Assembly (NCBI GenBank): GCA_024742475.1
Contig: JANSYI010000008.1
Coordinates: forward strand, 186,001 to 250,000
Direction of reading: 5' to 3'
From: a bacterium
Lineage (GTDB): Bacteria; Myxococcota_A; Polyangia; Nannocystales; Nannocystaceae
DNA: 64,000 nt
Made by a program: the position numbers and the translations under genes
The notes under the pieces: generated by a model
Told to the model about the DNA's origin: nothing
The model's input: the letters and a program-made list of their open reading frames with translations, nothing else
Database searches by the model: none
Shown here: positions 8,696 to 17,215 of the stretch, in pieces
Layout: each line of letters starts with the position of its first letter
Position numbering within the stretch: position 1 is the stretch's first letter

Positions 8696-9255
8696 CGAAC
8701 TCAGCGAGCGCCCTCACCGGACAGGCGCCAGTCCCACCTGGTCTGCCCGCGAAAGAACTGAAGATCGATTGCAACGCGACGCCTCCGGGGCTGTCGGACT
8801 GCGAAAAGAAGCAGGTGTGCAAGAAGATCGATCACGTCAACCAGCAGGCGAAGGCCGGGAAACTGAAGCGCCCGAAGCGAAGCCGGCGCCAGAAGAAGGT
8901 TGCACGACGCCGCGGCAACAACGCTGCCGCCACCTTCAAGAATCGCCTGGGCGCGTCGTTGTCCGGCAAGGGCAAGAATGGCCGAATCCTGAAAACCGGA
9001 CCCAAGACCCCCGCGTCCTTGAAGCCCAAGTTCATGCACGAGTGTGCCCACGAAGAGTGGGACGACGCCGGTGCGGACCCGAACATGCCGGGACTGAGCG
9101 CGGATCATGTGCACGAGATCCAGCTGGGGGGTTCGCCGACCTCCAGCCGCAACCTCAAGATGATGTCGAGCAAGGCGAACGAGTGGATGGGCAGCAAACT
9201 CCGCAAGTACAAGCCCGCAAAGGGGTACAACAGCGTCAGCGGCACCTGCTGCTGA
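8692..9255 (+). CDS. Predicted HNH-type nuclease effector
   Basis: The 187-residue protein has a proline/cysteine-containing N-terminus, a strongly basic stretch (KLKRPKRSRRQKKVARRRG, about residues 57-75) and a C-terminal motif SADHVHEIQLGG (about 136-147) followed by SRNLKMMSSKANEW. The DH-x-x-E-x-QLGG...N pattern is that of HNH/Endo VII-like toxin domains found at the ends of polymorphic and type VI toxins. The adjacent DUF4150 gene supplies a delivery partner as a separate coupled gene instead of a fusion. The predicted action is metal-dependent DNA cleavage in a rival or prey cell. Family assignment rests on the motif; DNase activity is inference. Confidence 0.78.
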   Translation: MTNSASALTGQAPVPPGLPAKELKIDCNATPPGLSDCEKKQVCKKIDHVNQQAKAGKLKRPKRSRRQKKVARRRGNNAAATFKNRLGASLSGKGKNGRILKTGPKTPASLKPKFMHECAHEEWDDAGADPNMPGLSADHVHEIQLGGSPTSSRNLKMMSSKANEWMGSKLRKYKPAKGYNSVSGTCC

Positions 9256-9267
9256 AAGAACAAGACC

Positions 9268-9840
<573 letters not shown>

Positions 9841-9849
9841 ACCCGCCGC

Positions 9850-10797
9850 ATGCTGCAGCTGCACCCCCGAGTCGCCCGGCCGCACGTCGTCGGTGACGTC
9901 AAGCTGTCGGAGACGGTTCTCGACCTGACCCTGTACCTGGCGCGTCCGACCGACGTGGAGCTCGACTGGCTGGTCGACTACTACGAGCAAGTCTGCAGTC
10001 GAGCGCGATTCCGCTTCTACGCAATCCCCGAACTCACCGACTGGGATCCCGTAGATGACCCTGATCTGACCAAGAGTGGACGGGCAGCGGCGCAAGCAGG
10101 CGTACGTCGCCCCTACCTCGAGCCGGTCCGCAACCGAGTACGCAGCCAGCGGGAGTTCCACCTCCAGATCTGGGATGGCATGGAACAGGGGAGTACCCAC
10201 TTCAACATCGGAGGCGTCGACGTAGACGATCCGCCTGGCTCGGCCTCATTCGTCCGGATGTGCTTCCCACTGGACACAGACCCGGAGGCACTGGTCGACA
10301 TCGCTGAGGAACTTGCGGATTCTGTAGACTTCATCTCCGGGCATGGCGGCCTAGCACTGCTCTACGATGCCTGGAACAAGTACGACTCGTTCACCCACCA
10401 CTATGCGCTGGCCCGGCGTTGGTGGGGCCTGGACCTCGAGGACCTCAACGTCACACTCCCTTGGATGAACACGTCGATCAAGGGAGCCCAATGGCTCACA
10501 TTGGTCGGACACCAGTTCGTCCACGATTTCGCACTCGAGCCCGAGTTCGGGCGGTTCAGCTCGGGCGTGACGGTCCAATCCAAGAACAAAGGGGTGGTGA
10601 TCAGAGCCGGCCAGGAGCCGCTCGAGGGCGACCAGCACGCGGTGGCGCCGGGGCTCGATGCCTACGAGGAGGTTGCCCTCGCGCTCCAACGCTGCACGGT
10701 CGATCCCCCAGAGGAGTTCACCGGGGACGGGTTCATGGCCAATGCCAACACCCAGGGATGGTTCCATCGTTTCTTCGACCCAACGGGGTGGCGCTGA
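9850..10797 (+). CDS. DUF3396 family (type VI immunity-type) protein
   Basis: The 315-residue protein matches the DUF3396 family, some of whose members are immunity proteins for type VI effectors. Recognisable parts are FHLQIWDGMEQG, SFVRMCFPLDTD, DFISGHGGLALLYD, and the C-terminal FTGDGFMANANTQGWFHRFF. It lies 9 bp after the SMI1/KNR4 gene and 2 bp before the DUF2169 gene. It has no obvious signal peptide, so it would act in the cytoplasm, which fits a cytoplasmic nuclease target. Having two immunity-type genes behind one recognised toxin is odd; either one protects against another toxin or both are needed. Confidence 0.82.
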   Translation: MLQLHPRVARPHVVGDVKLSETVLDLTLYLARPTDVELDWLVDYYEQVCSRARFRFYAIPELTDWDPVDDPDLTKSGRAAAQAGVRRPYLEPVRNRVRSQREFHLQIWDGMEQGSTHFNIGGVDVDDPPGSASFVRMCFPLDTDPEALVDIAEELADSVDFISGHGGLALLYDAWNKYDSFTHHYALARRWWGLDLEDLNVTLPWMNTSIKGAQWLTLVGHQFVHDFALEPEFGRFSSGVTVQSKNKGVVIRAGQEPLEGDQHAVAPGLDAYEEVALALQRCTVDPPEEFTGDGFMANANTQGWFHRFFDPTGWR

Positions 10798-10799
10798 CG

Positions 10800-11810
10800 A
10801 TGTGGGAGGTTCGCAACCGCACCCCCTACCGCACCTTTGGTCGGTTGGTCGTCGACAAGCAGGGCAGGAAACACTGGCTGGTCACGATACGGGGAACCTT
10901 CGATGTCGCAGCCGATGGTGCGACGACGCCGAGCAAGGAGCAGCTCGACCCCGTCGTCGCTCCCGAGTACCGAGGGGAAGACGGTGCTTCGAGTCTCCTG
11001 TTTGATTCGGATACCGAAGGCGAGAAGGTGAACATCGATGTCGTGGTCGAGGGCTCTGCGCACGCGCCCGCAGGCAAAGCCGCCACGCTGGTAAACGTCG
11101 CCCTCGAGACACCGTTCTTCCGCAAGATCCTCTCGGTCTTGGGGGATTGTGTCTGGACCCGAAACATGGCTGGCATCGTCGTTCCGGGCGATCCACTTCC
11201 GTTCTCGACCAAGCCGGTCATCTATGAACGGGCCTACGGCGGCTTCGACGATGCATCGAACGACCCGGCCCAACAGAGGCTCTGCGACGAGAACCCCGTC
11301 GGTGTCGGATGCGTACGGGACACGGACTCCCTCATCGGCTCCCTTGCCCCCAACGTGCTCTTTCCCGGTGAAAGCCCCGCTACTGAGCGCGTCGCAGGAT
11401 TCGGTCCAATCGCCGGTCATTGGGCACCACGGACGAGGTTCGTCGGAACCTACGATGCGAAGTGGGTCGAGGATCGAAAGCCATTGCTACCCAAGGACTT
11501 CGATCCGCGCTTCTTCAATGCCGCGCCGCCTGACCAGCAGATCGACAAACCCTACCTCGGCGGCGGGCAGTTTCGCGTGGTCAACATGAGCCCGAATGGG
11601 ACCTTCGCGGTGCAGATCCCACGGCTGGTGTTCGGACTCGAGACGCACTTTGGCCGCGTCGTTCGCCACCATCGAGCGACCCTCAAGGCCGTCATCCTCG
11701 AACCTGCAGAGGCAAGGGTCGCGCTCGTATGGCAGGGCAGGCTGGAGTGCCACGCACTCTTCGACGACCTCGACTACACCAACGTGGACGAGAAGACCGT
11801 CGCAAACTAG
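10800..11810 (+). CDS. DUF2169 domain protein (type VI effector adaptor family)
   Basis: The ATG at 10800, 2 bp after the DUF3396 stop, gives 336 residues with the usual DUF2169 start (MWEVRNRTPYRTFGRLVVDK, then WLVTIRGTFDV) and conserved sections (PVIYERAYGGFD, ENPVGVG, RFVGTYDAKWVEDRKPLLPK). DUF2169 proteins are found with PAAR-like DUF4150 and effector genes and are thought to act as adaptors that load effectors onto the type VI spike. As last gene of the operon it completes the set of PAAR tip, toxin, immunity and adaptor. It ends 2 bp before the convergent MFS gene stop. Confidence 0.88.
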   Translation: MWEVRNRTPYRTFGRLVVDKQGRKHWLVTIRGTFDVAADGATTPSKEQLDPVVAPEYRGEDGASSLLFDSDTEGEKVNIDVVVEGSAHAPAGKAATLVNVALETPFFRKILSVLGDCVWTRNMAGIVVPGDPLPFSTKPVIYERAYGGFDDASNDPAQQRLCDENPVGVGCVRDTDSLIGSLAPNVLFPGESPATERVAGFGPIAGHWAPRTRFVGTYDAKWVEDRKPLLPKDFDPRFFNAAPPDQQIDKPYLGGGQFRVVNMSPNGTFAVQIPRLVFGLETHFGRVVRHHRATLKAVILEPAEARVALVWQGRLECHALFDDLDYTNVDEKTVAN

Positions 11811-11812
11811 CC

Positions 11813-13000
11813 TCACGCCCGGCCGGGCTCTGGAATCCGCGTGGCGACGATCGCCGCCGTCACCAGCAGCGCCACCGCGGCGACGAGGGTGCAGCCAAGG
11901 AAGCCGGCTTGGGCGTAGATGAGGCCCGCGACGGCCCCACCGATGCCGCCGCCGACCTGCCCTACCGCGACGACGAGGCTCATGAGGCTGCCGCGCTGCT
12001 CGGTAGGCGCGAGTGCGGTGAGCAGGGCCTGAAACGGGGAGATACGGGTGGCGACCAGCACCATGGTCACGAAGAACAGCACCCACGCAGAGGCAACCCC
12101 CGTGACCCAGAACGTCGCGGTGGTGAACAAGACGGCCGTGCCGACGCACGACGCGAGGATCAGCGGGCGGCGGCCGAAACGATCGGACAGCTTGCCCGCC
12201 CGGGGCCCGACGATGATGTTTGCCACGCCTCCGACTCCGAACATGATCGCGACGTCGGACGCGGTCATGCCGAGCGACGCCTCGCCCCAGGTCGGCAGGT
12301 AGATGACGAACGTCGAGATCGAGAAGAACATCGCGGCGTAGGCCGCCGCAGCACCCGACACGGCCGGATTGCGCAGCAGCTGCACGTAGCGCGCGAGGAC
12401 TCGCCCCACGCCGAGGGATTCGGCCGAGCGATTGACGTCGGGCTGCGGCACGCGTAGCGCCGTGACCACGAACGCCAGCCCCATCAACACCGCAAACAGG
12501 GCGAACGGAGCGCGATAGCCGTACGCATCGGCGAGCAGCGTCCCCGCGGGCACGCCGGCGATCTGCCCCACCGCAAAGCCGCTCATCACCCAGCCGGACG
12601 CCCACCCGCGGCGCTCGTAGGGGAAGTAGTCGCCGACATACGAGACGGCGGACCCCGTCAGGATTCCGCCAGCCATGCCCGCAAACACCCGCGCGGCCAG
12701 CAGCGTGCCGAAGCTGTTCGAGAACGGATGCAGGACCAAGGCCAGCGTCATCGCGCCGGTGCCGAACAGGAGGATCCGGCGCCGCCCGATCCGATCGGAG
12801 ATGGGACCCGCAATGATCGCCATCGACGACAGCGCGATCGCGTAGCCGGTGATCAGCGTGCCGCGAAGCGCCTCGGGCACGCCCAGCGCGTCACCGATGC
12901 GCGGGAGGATGGGCGCGATGATCATCACCTGGCTGCTCGAGGCGAGCACCATCAGCCACAGCGCACCGATGACGATCAGATCCTGGCGTCGTGAGGCCAC
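11813..13000 (-). CDS. MFS transporter coupled to the bacillithiol genes
   Basis: From GTG 13000 the product is 395 residues with about 12 predicted membrane spans. The loop between spans 2 and 3 has the MFS motif GPISDRIGRRR, repeated in the second half as GKLSDRFGRRP. The overall pattern resembles drug-efflux transporters of the DHA1 type. The start lies inside the end of the bshA-like gene (25-bp overlap), so it is probably translated from the same message. The open frame extends upstream of GTG 13000 but that portion is Arg-rich shadow of the glycosyltransferase. The substrate is unknown; export of a bacillithiol conjugate or toxin is one possibility suggested by context only. Confidence 0.88.
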   Translation of the reverse strand: MASRRQDLIVIGALWLMVLASSSQVMIIAPILPRIGDALGVPEALRGTLITGYAIALSSMAIIAGPISDRIGRRRILLFGTGAMTLALVLHPFSNSFGTLLAARVFAGMAGGILTGSAVSYVGDYFPYERRGWASGWVMSGFAVGQIAGVPAGTLLADAYGYRAPFALFAVLMGLAFVVTALRVPQPDVNRSAESLGVGRVLARYVQLLRNPAVSGAAAAYAAMFFSISTFVIYLPTWGEASLGMTASDVAIMFGVGGVANIIVGPRAGKLSDRFGRRPLILASCVGTAVLFTTATFWVTGVASAWVLFFVTMVLVATRISPFQALLTALAPTEQRGSLMSLVVAVGQVGGGIGGAVAGLIYAQAGFLGCTLVAAVALLVTAAIVATRIPEPGRA

Positions 13001-14145
13001 GCGAGTCGCTCCCGAGGTTGAATGCCCAGGCTTCGGCGATAGCCATCGACCTGCCGAGACCGCGCGAATCTCGACCGCGCGAGGGAGACGCCACGCGCGA
13101 CCAAGGTCTTGCGCAGGAGGTCGTCTTTGAGGACCTCCTGCACGCGGTCGGCGAGAGCTTCGAAGTCGCCTCGCGCAACGAGCGTGGCGTCGGCGAGCGC
13201 CGCGTCGTCGCGAAGCGTCCCCAGCAGGCCATCGCACCGCCAGCCTGCGAGCACTAGGCCGCTGGCCATCGACTCGACGGCGAACAGGCCAAACGACTCG
13301 GACTCACTCGTGGTGATGGCCATCGTGGCCCTGCGAAGGCGCGCCGCGAGGTCGCGCTGCGGCAGCGGCGGGACGAAGGTGACACGATCGCGAACGCCGA
13401 GCGACGCGGCAAGGCCTTCGGCGGCGGCGCGAAGAGGGCCGTCCCCGATGAGCTCCAATCGCGTGTCGACGCCCCGATCTCGAAGTGAGCGCACCAGCGG
13501 CAGCGTGTCGAGTGGGCGCTTGATCGGACGAAAGTTGGACGCGTGCACCAGCAGCGGTGGGCTGCTCTGTCGTTCGTGGGGTGTGGGCCGGAAGACGTCG
13601 AGGTCGATGCCGTTGGTGATGACGCGGGGCTCCCGCGTGAGCAGATGCCGCCCGAGCGCTTGCTCCCCGAGCCACCGAGACACCACCGAGACGTCGTCGG
13701 CCTCGGCAAGCGCCGCCCTCAAGCGCGCCGCCTGAACGGGGTCGCAGGCGAACTCGGTCACGTCGGTTCCGTGCAGCGTGACGCAGACCCGCAGCGAGAC
13801 ACCCCGGTTGCGCAGGCGCTGGCGGACGGCGATGGCGGCTTCTGCCAGGCCGACGCCGTAGTGCACCGACAACACCGTGAGCCCGTGGTCGAGGACGGCC
13901 TGCTCGAGGTCGGCGGCGAGGATATCCACCCAGGTACGCTGCGCCGGCCGAGGGCTCCGTGGCGTCCGCACGGGCACGAGCGTGGCCCATCCCGCCGACT
14001 CGCGACCGAACTGGCAGCCCTCGCAGCTGAGCAGGAACGTCGTGTGACCCAGCATGGCCAGCGACACCGCCACGTCATGCGCGACACGGCCACTGCCGCC
14101 GAGCCCACCAAGGCCGACGACCCCGACGCGCGGCTCGAGCCTCAC
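12976..14145 (-). CDS. bshA: BshA-like glycosyltransferase (GlcNAc-malate synthase)
   Basis: From GTG 14145 the product is 389 residues, close to the usual BshA length. BshA joins UDP-GlcNAc to L-malate, the first step of bacillithiol synthesis. Family-like stretches are VVGLGGLGGSGRVAHDVA, LSVHYGVGLAEAA, VTLHGTDVTEFACDP (about residue 122), NFRPIKRPLDTL and the GT4 donor-binding SESFGLFAVESMASG. The start overlaps the stop of the upstream BshB-BshC fusion gene (GTGA), so all pathway steps are on one message. A general GT4 glycosyltransferase is the alternative, but the partner gene strongly favours BshA. Confidence 0.85.
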   Translation of the reverse strand: MRLEPRVGVVGLGGLGGSGRVAHDVAVSLAMLGHTTFLLSCEGCQFGRESAGWATLVPVRTPRSPRPAQRTWVDILAADLEQAVLDHGLTVLSVHYGVGLAEAAIAVRQRLRNRGVSLRVCVTLHGTDVTEFACDPVQAARLRAALAEADDVSVVSRWLGEQALGRHLLTREPRVITNGIDLDVFRPTPHERQSSPPLLVHASNFRPIKRPLDTLPLVRSLRDRGVDTRLELIGDGPLRAAAEGLAASLGVRDRVTFVPPLPQRDLAARLRRATMAITTSESESFGLFAVESMASGLVLAGWRCDGLLGTLRDDAALADATLVARGDFEALADRVQEVLKDDLLRKTLVARGVSLARSRFARSRQVDGYRRSLGIQPRERLAWPHDARI

Positions 14146-17015
14146 GCCGCACCTCCGCTGAGCACCACATCTCGCGTGCCGATGTTTGCGAGCACTGCGC
14201 TGATCGCAGGGACGACGTCGGGACCAAAGCGAGCGCAGAGTTCGGCGACGCTCATGCGCCGCTCGGCCGCGCCGCGCAGGCGATTCCAGGCAGCGACGGC
14301 CAGAGGCGCCGACCTCCGACCATCGCGCCGCAGCGACCGGGCCAGCGCAAAGAGCCGCCGCGCTGCAGCACGGCACGACCGCGGCGTCGCTTCGCGAACG
14401 AGCGCGTCGATGGCGTCGCGGTGCCGCGGCCAGGCACGGAGCGTCCGCGTGCCCTCCAGCGCGTGTTCAGCGTCGGCACGCAGGGGCTCCCACCCCCCTC
14501 CGTCGCCCGCGTCGAGCAGTCGGCGATCGAGCTCGGCGCAGCGACGAAGCCAGCGCTGAGCGGCCGCAGGCAGAGCCAGCTCGCCAATTCGGCGAAGCGC
14601 GTGGCCCCCCCGCGCGAGGGACTCGACGCCGCCGAACGGCGCGAGCGTGACGAGATCCTTGGCGAGCTGCGGAACGAGCGAGGGGCGTCGCACCACGACC
14701 GACGGGACGCTGCCCGCCCACGCGTACAGCGGCTGCATCTGCTGCAGGTAGCGCGCCTCGGTGGGCCCGGCCACGGTCGCGATCACGGGAAGTACCGCGT
14801 CCTGCACGACCGGACGCAGCAGGGCCGCGGGCGAGAAGCGTTCGGGCTGCGTCCGAAGCAGCCCTCGCAGTGCCGCGGTCGGCTCGACCACCCGCGTTCG
14901 GGAGCCCCCGTCGTCGATCACGAACAGCTCCGTGACGTCGCGTTCGACCGAGATGACCTGCGATCCGCCAGCCACCCGGAGGCAGTCGCGGGCGCGCCGC
15001 GGCCCTTCGAGTTCCCGGGCCATGATCGGCGCGGCGAGCCGAGCGAACGCCGGGTCGGCCGGGTCGAGGATCAGCAAGCCCGTGCCCGCGGTCAGCCGCG
15101 CGAGGCGCTCGGCGAACGACTGCGCGAGGGTGGTGTGGGCGGCGTCGGGAGACTCGGCCTCTGCCGCGTTGGGGGGCAAACACGCGCGCCAGCGCGCCAG
15201 CGCCTCGGGCTGCTCTGGTGGGATCCGAAGCCCGCCGACGGGCGCGCCGCGGCCCTGCACCGGGAGACGCACGTCTGGCCCGTCCCAGGTGGGCACGCAC
15301 GCGACTTCGTCGAGGTCATGGTCTTGGGTCGCCATCCAGAACACCGCGACCGCGGCGATACCGTCCTCGGAGATCCTCCGGGCCTGTTCGACGGCGGAGA
15401 GCGCCTTGACCAGCGTGTACGCGGGGCCGCCGAGCCAGCCCACCTGCTGCCCCGTGACCACGGCCACCGCGTCGGGCCGGGCCAGGACTTCGAGCGCGGC
15501 CGCGCGAGCGGGGTCATGGGGAAGCGAAGCGTTCTGACGCGCAAAGAGTTCACGCAGGGCCGCACGGTCCCGACGCTGGCAGGTCACGGCGCACGCTCGT
15601 GCGGCCCATCCTTCGGGCGGGGGCGTAAACGCAGGCCGCGTGTCGGACCCCGGCGCGGCAACCAGCCACGGAGCGCGCCCACGCGACTGCGCCACGCGAG
15701 TGAACTCGACGGTTTCGCGCGGGTCGCCTCGGCGTAGCCGCTGCAGCAAAGAGTGAGTGGAGTACGCCTGGCTGCGGTGCGCTCGAAGGGCCCGCGCCTT
15801 GACGCGGCCGTCGACCGTGGCACCGACGTCGAAGGCGCTCGCGACGAGTGGGGAAGCGAGCACGCGGTGTTCGTGAGCCGCCCACGCAGGCCCGAGCGCA
15901 GGCCCATAGGCGGCATCGGCCGCGAGGTGGAACGCGATCGCAACCAGCACGCCCAGGCCCAGGTGGTGGCCATGCAGCGAGAGGTTCGGATCGACCTCGG
16001 GGTCGAGCGACAGCACGGTCTTCGGACGATGCGCTCGAATCGTCGCGACCAGCTCGGCCAGCGCGCGATCGAGACCCCACGCTCGAATCGCGTCGGCGGC
16101 GGTGCTCGCCTGGGTGCGATATGCGTCGCGATACTTGCCCGTGTCCGCCCAGCCCAAACACGAGACGGCGGTGATGCCCAACGTTGCGCACGCCTCGAGA
16201 AGCTCGGCCGCGCGAAGCGCCCCGAGCCCACTGCCGCCGCGGCCTCCCGCGCCGTCGGTCGCAACCACGAGGTGCACCGAACTCCCCGCGCGGACGAGGC
16301 CGGCGAGGGTGCCCCCTGCGTAGATCGTCTCGTCGTCGGGGTGCGGCATCAGAGCCAAGACGCCGCAGCCAGGCGAGAGCGTCGAGGCCTCGGCGCGCGG
16401 CCACGGTAGGGCGCGCACGTCGGGCTCCCCGCACTCGAGCTGCGCGCGCACGGCTGCCACGAGCCCCTCGCACGTGCCGCCCGCGCCTTCCGCCGTCCAG
16501 GGTGCCCGCGCGAGCGCCTCGAGGACGCGGCCTCGATCGACGCACTGCGTTCGGTCGAGACGAGCGAGCGCCGGTGGTACGGGCACTCGCGTCCGCGCGT
16601 CGACGCCGAGCACCATCGCATCGTGTGCAGCCGCGCGCAGGTCGAGCCCAACCGAGGCCAGCGCGCGCGCGCACGTCCGCGGAGCAACCACGACACCGCC
16701 GGGCGCCAGCGCGGACGCCAACGCGGCGGCGTCCCCCTGCCCGTCCCACACCACGAGGTCTGCGTCGTCGGCCCGAAGCGCCGCGAGTTCGGGCACGACC
16801 GCGTGAAACGACCCCAGCGCGCCGAAGCCGAGCTTCACCACGCGGGCACGCGCTTCGACGAAGGGCGCCGTGGCGCACGACCCCGCTGCGTCCACGACGC
16901 GAACGTGTCCGACCGGTGGAACCGCCGCGACCGCGCAGGCCTCGAGCACGGAACGCTCGAGCCTCCCATACGCGTCTTTGCGACGAGACGGAGTTGGGCG
17001 GCGCGCAGCGAGCAT
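14142..17015 (-). CDS. BshB-BshC fusion (deacetylase plus cysteine-adding enzyme) with extra N-terminal domain
   Basis: The 957-residue protein combines two bacillithiol enzymes. A central LmbE/PIG-L deacetylase has the zinc motif PHPDDETIYAGGTL (about residue 223), VVATDGAGGRG and a second metal-binding HGHH (about 347); it would deacetylate GlcNAc-malate. The C-terminal 470 residues match BshC: VAVVTGQQVGWLGGPAYTLV (about 518), FWMATQDHDLDE (about 563) and LRPVVQDAVLPVIATVAGP (about 732); it would add cysteine. Residues 1 to about 210 are extra. They include DADLVVWDG and LAPGGVVVA, reminiscent of strands 4 and 5 of a methyltransferase fold, without a clear GxGxG; this assignment is weak. 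BshB and BshC are normally separate proteins, so the fusion is unusual. Confidence 0.88.
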   Translation of the reverse strand: MLAARRPTPSRRKDAYGRLERSVLEACAVAAVPPVGHVRVVDAAGSCATAPFVEARARVVKLGFGALGSFHAVVPELAALRADDADLVVWDGQGDAAALASALAPGGVVVAPRTCARALASVGLDLRAAAHDAMVLGVDARTRVPVPPALARLDRTQCVDRGRVLEALARAPWTAEGAGGTCEGLVAAVRAQLECGEPDVRALPWPRAEASTLSPGCGVLALMPHPDDETIYAGGTLAGLVRAGSSVHLVVATDGAGGRGGSGLGALRAAELLEACATLGITAVSCLGWADTGKYRDAYRTQASTAADAIRAWGLDRALAELVATIRAHRPKTVLSLDPEVDPNLSLHGHHLGLGVLVAIAFHLAADAAYGPALGPAWAAHEHRVLASPLVASAFDVGATVDGRVKARALRAHRSQAYSTHSLLQRLRRGDPRETVEFTRVAQSRGRAPWLVAAPGSDTRPAFTPPPEGWAARACAVTCQRRDRAALRELFARQNASLPHDPARAAALEVLARPDAVAVVTGQQVGWLGGPAYTLVKALSAVEQARRISEDGIAAVAVFWMATQDHDLDEVACVPTWDGPDVRLPVQGRGAPVGGLRIPPEQPEALARWRACLPPNAAEAESPDAAHTTLAQSFAERLARLTAGTGLLILDPADPAFARLAAPIMARELEGPRRARDCLRVAGGSQVISVERDVTELFVIDDGGSRTRVVEPTAALRGLLRTQPERFSPAALLRPVVQDAVLPVIATVAGPTEARYLQQMQPLYAWAGSVPSVVVRRPSLVPQLAKDLVTLAPFGGVESLARGGHALRRIGELALPAAAQRWLRRCAELDRRLLDAGDGGGWEPLRADAEHALEGTRTLRAWPRHRDAIDALVREATPRSCRAAARRLFALARSLRRDGRRSAPLAVAAWNRLRGAAERRMSVAELCARFGPDVVPAISAVLANIGTRDVVLSGGAA

Positions 17016-17045
17016 GGGCGGGGAGAGGTTGGGGGCTTCCGGGTC

Positions 17046-17074
17046 GGACGCCCGAGACTGACGTCAGGGCGTCC
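17046..17074. promoter_or_regulatory. Inverted repeat with internal palindrome between bsh operon and urate genes
   Basis: Perfect 8-bp arms GGACGCCC (17046-17053) and GGGCGTCC (17067-17074) flank the 8-bp palindrome TGACGTCA (17059-17066). It sits 31 bp upstream of the bshBC start and 142 bp upstream of the urate hydroxylase gene. The nested symmetry suggests a dimeric repressor operator; the regulator is unknown. Confidence 0.45.
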
Positions 17075-17094
17075 GCAGGAGGCCGCGGGGGCCG

Positions 17095-17112
17095 CCGGGG
17101 GGCAACCCCCGG
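17095..17112. other. GC-rich hairpin with GCAA tetraloop
   Basis: CCGGGGG and CCCCCGG form a perfect 7-bp stem around GCAA (17102-17105). There is no T-tract, so it is not a standard terminator. It could be a leader structure of the plus-strand urate operon. Confidence 0.4.
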
Positions 17113-17215
17113 GCAGCAGAGCGGTTCGCTTCGAGGAACGCTGCGGGTGGGGCGATTGTTGCCCGCCGCTTCGTAAACGACGCGTACCGCGCAGGCGCGG
17201 TAGCATCGAGGGCGC

